The translations under genes and the position numbers were made by a program. This document shows positions 12,401-24,400 of a stretch of 32,333 nt of DNA, piece after piece; positions within the stretch are counted from its first letter, which is position 1; each line of letters starts with the position of its first letter. The notes below the pieces were generated by a model. The model saw only the letters and a list, made by a program, of their open reading frames with translations, ran no database searches and was not told where the DNA came from. The stretch comes from Acanthaster planci (lineage: Eukaryota > Echinodermata > Asteroidea > Valvatida > Acanthasteridae): positions 969,120 through 1,001,452 of the forward strand of contig NW_019091458.1 of assembly GCF_001949145.1 (NCBI RefSeq). The letters are read 5' to 3'.

Positions 12401-15400
12401 TGGTCAATCATTGTAGAAAATATTGCACCTTGACATTGCCTCATTATGTAGAGAAGACCACGATGTGACAAGAGATGCCATAGAAATCTTGTACAAGCAA
12501 CTCTAACTCAATGGTTTCCCACTCAGGTGTGGCAACAGTCATGGTGACATGATTGATAAAAACAAATAGTTTAAGTAATTCAATGATAACTTGGTTTAAC
12601 CAAATGAAATACTGGTTCTGTAGTGCAGACTAAGCCTAAGTCTGATTCTATCTAGTTGTGGAAAAATTGATGAGAAAAGTCTGAACCTGTAAGCGCCTCT
12701 CCATCTGGCGTAGGAAGACCCGATGCCAAATCAAGTAGGCTGGGATGTTGTTAGCCTCCATGACATGCCGCATGTAAGTATCTCGAGCTTGCTCCCAAGG
12801 GTTACCCAGATCAGACGAGCGTAGCTGCTGTACGGCTGCTTGAAAGCGATCCAGCTCATCTCTTGTCATGTCACGCAGTTCCTTACGAACTGTCATTTCA
12901 ACACACCTAGGGGTACCAGATTTGCAAACAAACACTCAGACTGGACTTGCTAAGCAAGATATGCAGAAATGACTTCTCAAATTTAGTAGATTTTCTTAGC
13001 ATCACTTGGATGTGGCATATCAATATTTCTGTGAATATGATTTGGTTTGTCAAAACAACTAAAGGCCTCTTAATTCTTCTAAGACTTGCTCCAACAAAAT
13101 CATGAAATTTAGTTGCAAAAACTAAGCTTCATGATTTTAATATCAATGGATACAAATGAAAACAAGGCTTCCCCGTGATTGACAACACTCTTTAAGTTTC
13201 AAATACAAGATCTTATGTCATTCCAGTGGACAAGAACAATGGGAATTTGAAAGATTTGTCAGTAAAGAGCCTTGTCTTGAAGGTGAAGTCTGGAGACGAG
13301 TACTGACATCAATATCTGCTGGAAGCAAGTAACAACAGAGAAGGTCGAAAGGATGAACACTATCAGGTCTTCTGTGTCAATTCAACATGATTTTTCACCT
13401 GAAACTTAAAAGACTAACATAACATTTGGTATGATGACTAACCAATAGAAATATACCAAGAAATGACATTTCATTTGGTAATATTGATCGTTAATTTTTC
13501 AGAAATAGGTCAACAAACTTTGTAACATTTAGCATACTTTCAAATTTCAGATATTTGTTTATCAGAAGGAATAGTCTTCTCTGTATTTGTTGAAGTTCAT
13601 GATTACAATGATAATGTTGCTGATGGCAATAGTTGACAAGGCCAACAACAATGGCAAAGTCAGTACTGACAGCAATAAAGACAGTGACCATAGAGTTTGT
13701 ATTGAAACCTACACAGAATTGATTTGGAAAGAAGTAGAAAAACATAAACCAATGTAAGGCTGATATATCAGGATCTACCTACACACAACATGGACTCGAG
13801 CAGAAACAAAACAACTTGCTTGAAATCAACTAGGCTACCCGGATTTCATTTAATAGCTNNNNNNNNNNNNNNNNNNNNNNNNNNNNNNNNNNNNNNNNNN
13901 NNNNNNNNNNNNNNNNNNNNNNNNNNNNNNNNNNNNNNNNNNNNNNNNNNNNNNNNNNNNNNNNNNNNNNNNNNNNNNNNNNNNNNNNNNNNNNNNNNNN
14001 NNNNNNNNNNNNNNNNNNNNNNNNNNNNNNNNNNNNNNNNNNNNNNNNNNNNNNNNNNNNNNNNNNNNNNNNNNNNNNNNNNNNNNNNNNNNNNNNNNNN
14101 NNNNNNNNNNNNNNNNNNNNNNNNNNNNNNNNNNNNNNNNNNNNNNNNNNNNNNNNNNNNNNNNNNNNNNNNNNNNNNNNNNNNNNNNNNNNNNNNNNNN
14201 NNNNNNNNNNNNNNNNNNCACACACTGTTTGCCAGCACACAGTATGCAATAAATCAATGCTTCCCGACAGAATGCCAATGATTTACAAACCTGCAATTCA
14301 GCCTGCCTTCAGGCATGCACCTACACTCCTGACAATGTGTCCGGAAACTCTGCCCAATAGCATAGGTAGAATCCATAAACACACAGCCATCAGGCAAGTC
14401 ACATGATACTTCATCACACAACCTCCCTGGGTGGAACCCAGTGACCTCATGCCTTTGGTTGGCAGATGGGGTGAAGATGTTCAGCTGGCGACATTGTCCC
14501 ATGGCTAATGTCTGTAAGTGCAAAATACATCCAACAAATGGTCACTGATAAAATCATTGATCGTTTATCACTGCAATAGCTTTACTGCTAAATTCTGTCC
14601 TTTCAGCTAAATTAACTTGTGCAGTCATTTTGAAATGACTATTAAAACACCTATTAACCACTTCACCCTGGATGATGTGTACACATGCTGCAGGGATTTC
14701 CTGTAACCATAAGATTGAGACCATTTCAACATGTTCTGGTGAATTATGTGAATACATGGTGAGATCTATACTCATCCTACTGTGAGTGATTCCCATTGCG
14801 CATTGTGTTTGTACACACACAGAGACTCCAACTAGTCCATGAAGTTTGAGCATGAGTGGAACTTTCAAATCTCCATGTGCTACAGCCGGGTATTGTAGAT
14901 ATTGGTTTGCTAAATTGGCTCAGTTTACAAAAAATACATAAGAAATATCACGCAAATTTGAACGCATGACCATCAAGGGTCAGAACTTGTGTGGTCCAAC
15001 TTTGTAAAGGTAATTGTGGTACCTTGTCATTTTACTATGAGAAAGTTTACGATTCAATTTCATTTATAAGGAGGCAATGGTTAAATTAGCGTCTGACCAA
15101 TCCAAAGATAGGCAGAAATGTCTGTCGAGTAATTTCAGTAAGTATTTAAGAGCCCACATGAAGGTCAGATTTGAGTCTGCACTGCAGGTCAATGGTCAAC
15201 CTAACATTCTCCTAACAGTGGCCATACAGGCTTCCATGAGCTACATCTACTTGAAGCATTGCTGATGTAGCTGTATAAAGGCAAGCTATTAATAAATATT
15301 CAGGGCTTGTTAACCCATCAATGTGACCTATTGATCCATCAAGTCCTAGCTGTCCATCTGTATACAGTAAGTAATAGACAGTGTTATGCAAATAACAACA

Positions 15401-18400
15401 AATACAGTGACAACCTTGAGTTTATGAGGCAATGAGGCAAAATCTATCAGAGCCACACGTATAACGCATTACCAAAAACTACCCTGACTAAAATATAACT
15501 TTCATGTCCAAAGACATTTCTTTTCACACTTTTGAAATTCTTGAAAGGAAAATGGCAGCGGAAGAAAATGTAATGTCGGACAGTCTTACCTCACAATTAT
15601 GCCCGGGAAGGAGTTGAGTAAAATCCAAGTATTCCTGGCCAGCCGATCCACGCATGTATGTTCGATAACAACAAGCTCCAACCATGCAGTGATCTTCACA
15701 TGCTTGCTGAGTGGCAAAGCTGTTCCCATCCACCAGACAACCTGCATGAGTATCAAAACAAAACGTCTTGCATACCTGATTTTCAACAAACTTTCATATG
15801 CTACAAATGACAAACTCATGCACCAATGCCACTGATAATAATGATTTTTAAATGCATAAATCCTTGACACTTCTGGTAGATCAAGGCACTAAATACTACT
15901 GAACCCCTTCACTCAGTCATCTCAGCATTTTGAGGAACGTGAGTGTGATGCTGCCATTTTCAGCACAAACAGCTAATCAAATGTAACAACTATCTCACAG
16001 GTACCCATATGTACTCTCAGATGGAGAGAGGAAAGTGGGAATAAAGTGACTTGCCCAAGGTCACAATACGAATCAATCCCCTATAATCAGAAGTTACAGT
16101 ACCAACCCCAACCACTACGCTACATGTTCCCTTGATACCAAGAACGTGGTGACACAGCATCATTACAAAAGTAAGAGCGGACACCCTTGGCTGTTGATAA
16201 ATCATATGAAACGACTGTATCGGGCATTAGAAGAACAATTCAATCAGCAGTCAATCTTTTCATTGTGAACAATACATTAGACATTCAGGTACTTGAGTTG
16301 AATTCCCATAGGCTTATCTGAGGACCAGAATTACGGTGGTACAACTGCGCTCTTACACCCGATGTAAATTCATGTATAGAGTAAATACCTCTCCCATAAA
16401 TAGGGTGCTGTAAGTTTCACAGGCTTCAAGTTTAAGAAAGCACAAGTGCAAGCAGTGCCACAGTAGTAACTGGTGACCCCTTGGATCAGTCTATGAGGGC
16501 TGTGTGCATGAACTTTGGGGGCAACCACTGTTTACAATGTGCCTGGCACATGATGCTACATATCAGTAATTTGGATTCTTTGAAGTATAGAGTGATACTA
16601 GGCACACTGAACGAACAGTGTTTGATTGTTGCACCAGACTATCCTTTAGCTCATTGTGATCAGATGTAATATTCCTCACATGCCACTCAGAGCTGCTCAA
16701 TTTTGCATGTTGTAGCTTTTAATTTATCTCTGTCCTTAGTTTTTTGTAGCCTCACATCACAGGTGGCTTGCATTTGTAGACCGATGCTTCATAATTTTCT
16801 AAAAGCTTTTGAAAACAAAACTATCGGAGGCAGACAATTAGTTGCTTCTATTCTCACCTGCATAATTAATTTCGCATCTCTGTGCAAACATATCAAAGTA
16901 GTACATGACCCCTCGCTGTTCACACCCATCGGTCTTTGGAGGTGAAGCACAGACATTTTTCATGTGCTGGCAGTGGTCACCCCCACAACCAGGTGGACAC
17001 AAACAGGAGTAGTTGCCGTTGCCAGGGAGACTCAGGCATGTTCCACTGTTCATGCAGGGATTGGACGTACAGGGGTTTTGGCATTCCGGCCGGTCATTCT
17101 GGAAAGAACACAGTGGCTGTCCTTGCTGTAAGTTGGAGGCAAAGAGAAAGTATTACAAACATTTGGTTCAGTGCAGATACTGAGAGAAATTTATGTTGAC
17201 TTAGTCTGATTGGACACAATTCTCACTGCAAATTCACACCAGTAAGAGGGAATACTTAATCACAATTTTTGAACATTTATGGCTGCTTGCAATGGTAAGC
17301 AGTTATATGGCTACTATAAGATGATCTCTGGCAGGCACATAACACACTCACACACACAAGTGTGTAAATGCCTTCAATCGTGGACTCCCTATTGTTCCTC
17401 TTTTGTTCATACTTCAACATTTTCGGAAGACCTCCCATATGTTTTGTACACGTTTTCCAACCGTGGACTCTTCAGCAACCGTGGACCCTATTGTCCCCTA
17501 TTGTTATAGGTCCATGATTTGAATGTGTATACAAACTCACCCTTAAATTGATATTTTAAGGGTATTTCCTCTGTTCTTGTGTACAAACAAAAAATTAGTG
17601 TGTGAAATGTGTTTCCAAACGGCTCCTATTTCAACTGGACTATCTTTCCTGGGTTGATATTTTGACCAAATGCCGCATATGTAAAATGCTTTAATTTGTG
17701 GCGAATAAGTATGCCTTGGGACCGGAATTCCTTCTTTTTCGGTAAATTACTAAAACCTATTTGTGAAATTCTCGTGGGGTGCCATTTAAGTACCCCATAA
17801 GGACAATGAATGTTCCTTCCCATTGTTCTGGTATCCCACAAGGCACTATAAACACATGCATATAAAGCCCCCCAAAAGCCTCTGGTTTCTCGTCAGAGTG
17901 TGTGTCGCTGTAGACCTGCGCGTCAGCAAAGCAAAAAGTTTTTTATTTGGTATAAAATGATGTCTACAAGCTGTCAAACTTGCTTAACCCTTTTTTTCGA
18001 TGGAGTATAGCTGAGTAATATGTATAGTAAAGGAGTCTTGTGCCCCGACATCTTCGTGCGATTTAGAACGCTGGCCTTGTTAGCGCCCTGTGACTGGTGC
18101 GTGGGTATAAAAGGCCCATGCGCAGGCAGCTCATTCTCTTCAGTTGGCTGACTGACAAGAATCACGAACAGTTGGCGCGACGTCTCTGCAGAAGATCGTC
18201 TGGCCGGAACACGCTGGAAAATTGACAGCACTGTAGATTAGTTTCAATGGCAAAGTCCATCTGTTAGGGTGAAGCAAGTGCCCGAACGCCAATCTGCCTA
18301 GCAGTGATTCTCTAGTGCACTAGATAGCTTTGGCGCATCGCAGTGGACTGCCTCCAAATGGACCTGTCTCCCGGTCGCCCAAGGCTCTGTCGATGGAGAC

Positions 18401-21400
18401 CCCCAAAATAGAGAATCTTTAATTTCAAACCAATCAAAATTCTCCTTTAGCCCATGAACTATAGTTGTATATCTAACTTATCAGTTAAAATGTGTTTGGG
18501 TGCACTGAAAGTGCATTGGTAGGTTTTATTTTTACCTGTTGATATAGACTCCTCTAACAGCTACACAAAATCTCACACATATTTTGTTATGCTGGTTGTA
18601 TTTAAAATTGCAGTTTCCAAGGATCATCTGTCTGGGCGAACCCATTTTGGGGGGGGAAATTTAAAAATCATGTTCTCTGCCTTTAAATGATATTAACAAA
18701 TACGTGGGACAGTTTTTCTATTCCTATTGGTTGAAACGCATCATATGACCGTGTATTAACATTTGATAATGCCCACTGAGAAACTGCGTAAATCAAGCGC
18801 TGGCACATGGATACGAGACAGTTTAATCGGGTCTGATTGGTCAGGAGTCTGTGTGCATGTGACGCACCACGTGCACGCCAAGTTCATTAAAGGGGATTCT
18901 ATTAGACAACTTTCAAAAGGAATATACCATAAAATGGACAGGGGTGTTCAGGAAAATAAAAGTAGGGTTTTAGAACAAAATTGTGGGAAATCCTTCATAT
19001 TTTGACTTCTTTTGACTCTCTGAATAAAAAGGTATTTATGAATGGGAATAAATATGTGCTTAGCCGGTCTTACGGTAACATTTAAGACCTTGCTCTGGAG
19101 AGTGAATGCTGATAATGCCTTCACCAAATTCTCCTGAGCTGGTCTTAAAGGCATGTTTAAGACTGGCCAAGCACATATTTATTCCCTTATAAGATTGTCA
19201 ATGGTTGGTGACCTGACAATAGCAGACAGTGCAAGGGTCTGGTTGCCAAGCCTGGCCTTCCTGGTACTCCTGGTTATCATAGATGCAAGACATCTGACGA
19301 CACTCACACATCTCTCGCTTGGCAAGACGAATTTCCATCGATGACACCTGGTACAGGTCCCAAACAAAAGGACATACATTCAAACATTTATGCAAAATAG
19401 TTTTGGCCGTGACTGTGATTTTCTGAAGTTTCAATTTTTTAAAATTCTGCAAAACCATACATTTTAAAAGAAAAGACATTTTTGGAAGTGCAGCTCACCG
19501 AGGCAAACAAACCAGTCAGCACACCCAATCTGGAGAATTTTCTCTCACAAACTGGACAAATTACATCAATAGAGGGTAAAGCATGGTCAACTTCCTTGTA
19601 ACACAAAATCAATTGACATTAATCGATTAGGTATAAATAGTTAGGGTGTTGGTATTATTTTAGTGAATATTCTGTACCTGAGATTTCAGCATGCCCATCA
19701 TGCTACTCATCTCTTCCACAATCCTTTCTAGCTCAAGGATCCGTTCTTCCTGTAGGGTCAGGACCGACAAGCTGAGGTCCTGGTCTAGTATCCCAGGCTC
19801 TATTGTAAAGAAAAGGTTACAGCGTCAGTGATGAGCCACATGAAGGTACATGTACATGTATCTACAGTATCATAAGTGATTAGTAACTGACTCTTAGTAT
19901 GATAACTTCTGCACAACTAACATGGAATGAGGATCTCATACCTGGACATATTTCAGTCAATGTCTTCAAAAACAAAACTACTACCTGCTATTACCTGCAT
20001 GCAGCAAGTTTCAAACTCATTTCAAATGAACACGTTCAAGTAATTTATTATCAAGTCATTCAACGCATAGACTTGAAGAGGGAGTCTTAAAGGCATTTCT
20101 TTAACATATTTTTTTCTAATTTTCACCCAACTTTTCTAAAAATCAAAGAAGTCTCAAAAGTTTATAGCATATTTATGAAGTACAGAATCAGTCCAACAAC
20201 TTCTTTTCCATTCATCCTTTCAAACTCCATCCCAAGTTTGGTTTTGGCTAAAACTAGTTTCAAGGTATTACGGCTGTGAGAAAATTTCCCATTCCAGGTC
20301 ATTTCCTAGATCAACTTTGCAGAACAATCACACATACTCCCCACACATTCTTCTGGTTAAAAAAAGAATCAGACCTTGTAAGCTCCACCAACAAAAAGTG
20401 CAAAAGGGCTCTTTGTTTAGGACAGGAAGGAAGACAACCTTGGGAACACAAAGCAACACTGTAATTAGCTAACCACAATTATATGCTGGCAAGCGCATAC
20501 ATGTCAATGTTTAGGAACAGCTAAATGTGGGAACACCCAAGGTTTTTGCAGCTGTAACACACAATCATTTACAACTATATTGTGTTAAGGCAACATGTCA
20601 AAGATTACTCAGCCTGATGAAAAGAGAGAAAAGAACTAAGTAATAGTCATTTATCAACGTGTGTGCAGAAATTCACTTCAAAAATGAACAGACTTTGGCT
20701 TATTTCCTAACTCCAAAAGTAGTGTCATTTCAAGACCCATACATGTACATGATATGCCTGTAACTACTATATGACAGAATCAACCCAATTCATTTGCAAC
20801 TTCACAAGCAAAGGTTAATTGAAATGATATTATGTAAGTGAAAAAATCAACAACTGCATGTTGGGATTGCATTTCAATGAAGAGGCTATTTCCAATAACC
20901 ACTACCACACACAGCAAGAGGCATCCAGTGGGGATAGCATGAGCCAACACATGGTACCAGTTAACCTCTCTACAGGGCTACCAACTGCAAGCTGTCAGCC
21001 ATAATTACAATAGCAACAGCCTACTTTGACGAGTCTATGACAGGCCAAGGGATGCCCAAAGGGCTTGGAACTTGCTCTGTTAAAATACTTCAAGAGGACA
21101 GTTCTGATTTTCCTAAAGTATTTTAAGAATGGGCAGAATCCCAAGAGGAAAATGACCTCCCTTGATACAGAATGGGAATGAAGACAAAAATGGCAAAGAT
21201 GGGAAAGAGAAGAATTAGTGGTTAGATACTGTCACCATTCACCAGTATGGCCTGGGTCAGAGATCTGTCTCAGGTCCAAATGAAGATTTGAAGATGAAGA
21301 TCCATGATCTTGATCATCACATGGATTATTGGCAGTATTCCCTGGGGTTGCTCTGGTGAAAGAGGGTAATTCTCCCCCCATTTAACATCAAGGACCTTGA

Positions 21401-24400
21401 GTCAAATGCTTATACATAAAACTCCCCTCCCCAACTGCTGTATAAATTTGCACTGCTCTCCAAATTTTGTGAATCATTTCTTTTATAAAATTGGTTTTGG
21501 TTGAACGAAAAGGATCTGAAACTGTGATGTGAATAGATTACAACTATGCCTCTTACTTGTTTGGTAATTTTCATTTTAGCTTTTCTCCTCAAATTCAGGA
21601 ATCAAGGTAAATCAATAAGAAAATTGCTGTGCATCTCTGAATGCATCATCCCAAAACTGTAATTTAAGAGGAAATATATTAACTTTGTCTTCTAGGAGAG
21701 TTTGACAACACTTTGCATTTTGTTCCCCTTTGAAGTCATGTTCCTCCAAATTCAGGAGTTTTAGGTCTCTGGAAAGTATTTATTCTCAATCTTAACTGCA
21801 ATATTTCACAGTTGATTCTCATTGTGTGCATGCATGTTACATCCTTTGACAACACAAACCTGCAGCTGTTTGTGCAGCTCTGGCATCTTGGAGGCCTTGG
21901 ATTAGTTGGTCATATGCTGCCTGGGGTGGATAGACTGGTGTCTCTTTATCAACAGACAAGGCTGGTGATTCCATTGGTGCCTCATCGCTGAGTACGTTGG
22001 CTGCTGTATCACTTGAGGTATTTAAGGTAGTGCTAGTGGTTGCATTAGCAGTGGGGTTAGTGTGAGAAGTGCTGGGTGTGTTAAGACTTGTATCATGATG
22101 TGTGTCAACCTGTACATCAGTCTGTGCATCACTCAGAGTGCCACTTGGTGCAACATTGGGTTCATGACTTGGTGCTTCTACAAACAGAAACAATACAGAA
22201 ACTCTGTTAAATAAAATTTAGGAAAGACCTAAAAAGTATGCAGGTGTGGATGGGGGGTGAGGGTAAAAAAAACCCTGAAGTAAGTGTACCTAAACCACTG
22301 TAAACAATGGAAGTCATGTATAATGTTTCATTTTTACACTAACAAATTGGTTCACACGTGGCAGTGACCCTGAGGCTACCAGGGAGATGTTTCATCCCAT
22401 GATGTGGTAAAAAGTAACAACACACTTTACACAAGGACTTCACATTTTCTTTTTTATTATCTGTGGACATGTTTGTACAAACTCCATTTTTTGTATGTTG
22501 ATGTGGTGATGATTTATGAGACTTTCACATGCCTGTGTTGCACCACAATAAATGGGTGAATCACCGTAAATCATGAATGCATTCTATGTCAAGTTGACAT
22601 GTGGCATCTTGAAGGCAAATACATCAAGTGGCATAATGTAACATTTGTATGGTATATATATCACTCCTCGGTTAAGTAGACCTTTGATGAAACTTGATGT
22701 AATCAGTGTACACCATACCTTATTCACCAAGGATAAGGCCCTATCAGAGGTAAGCTATCTCCTTAGGATCCAGGACAAGGGGGGAGACAATCAAATATTT
22801 ACAAACGAAATACCCAAGTTGCACAAGTTGTGATTTCCGAATTTCTTAGCTTAATGGTGATGAGAAGCACTGTTAAGTCTTGTAGCCTCTGTCTGGACAT
22901 TCATGGTCTATACAAGCTACATGTATGCAAATGTCCTAGGAAGGATGTTGTGGATTCCAATCCTGTCATTAGGTTGTCCTCATCAGACAAACACATTGGC
23001 AGACCACAAAACAAACAACACGTCTTCAGGAAGTCAGGTCTAGCATTCCTCTACATCGAAATGAGGTGTTTGACGCTCATGATGGTGGGTATGCATACTA
23101 GTTTTTCAGTGGACAGTACATGGACATGTATGTATTTGATGCAGAATTGAGACCTGTTGCTACATGTATATAGTCAGGAAATCACAAATTGTCTCTGATG
23201 GTTAGACAAATAATCCATCTAGCATATAAATGCGCTTACACATAGCTTGGTTTCCTGTGGGAAGTGAATTGACTTCCTTATAGATTTGGCCTCTGTGATC
23301 TCTTTAAAATCCAGTCGGGGTATTCGAAAAACAGGCTTGACCTAAACTGAGATATACACCCTACATTTTACATGTATGGCTGCAGAAATCTCATAAACTG
23401 TTTATAATAAAAAAGCCAGGGTCTGACATTTTGATCAGGGCAGAATGCATTAAAATGTAGGTTGGGCCAAATGTCAACATAGCTAGACTGGATGTAGAGT
23501 GATTACAGTGGCTAAATCTATTAGGAAGTCAATAGCCTTCCCACAGGAAAGCATGCTAAGTGCATTTATTTACTTGTCTGCACTTCAGAGATCATTTTTA
23601 GACTTCCTCACTCTGTTTACATGTAGAAACCTGTCATGAACAGTGGTCATAAAGTTTTGTATCTATTGCCATGTAACTATCAATGCACTCTATCCTTAAT
23701 GATAGTCAACTTTAGATGGTACGGCAGAACTTGTTCAATTTCTTCTTTGATCTGTACAATGTTCCCAGTATGTGTACATTACCAGGGAGTTACACGTAGC
23801 TTATTGGTTGTTCCATTGCTCCAATTCAATCCTGATCTTTGTATTGATATACCACATTCAGCAATGCTGTCTGAATACCATCTATCAAGGAAACACGCCC
23901 TGCTATGCAATCATTTCACCTCAAATCTAATTCCATTGACAATGTTTCCTGAACATTCAAAGTTGGACCTCATGTTCACGTCAAGTACCATGTTTGATTA
24001 AATTCACCAGCAGACACACACTATGAACAGGTACAATGTATCTGTAAAAGTGTACAAGCAGAAAAGCACCGGGGCATCTTGGATAGCATTTGATCACATC
24101 CCAGGAAGTCTGATTTTCAATGAACATCATACAGGTACACATATGTACAGTATGTACGTAAGTGTATCTGTTTTACTAGTCATACATTGCTGCACATGAG
24201 TGTTTCTAATATGCCAGTAATGAATGCTGTATAATGTTGTCTAGAAAGGATCAGTTAATAGTTCCTGCATCTGGCTATTTAAAATGTATTTAATTAAACG
24301 GTGTGTGTAAAGGAGTTCTTTATATGTTTAATGAAATAAGCAATAAACAAATAGGTAAAAAACAAAAATATAAAGAACAAAATTAATAAAACCTTTTGTG

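Larger units (their letters stand above)
17126..19212 (-). other. Intron 6
   Basis: Splits the first half VWC after its fourth cysteine. It carries an LTR/promoter-like insertion (about 17980-18190) and a hairpin element close to the exon 6 donor (19044-19186). Confidence 0.65.

Noticed and set aside
13790-14296. Several open frames of 130-163 codons on both strands
   Set aside because: Almost all of their length is the run of N, so they carry no information.
17270-17510. Recurrent 'cgtggact/ccctattgt' phrases
   Set aside because: Three or four short matches without regular period; too little to call a tandem repeat.
23636-24001. 121-codon plus-strand open frame
   Set aside because: Composition is that of random intronic translation, and it starts inside the foldback element's edge.
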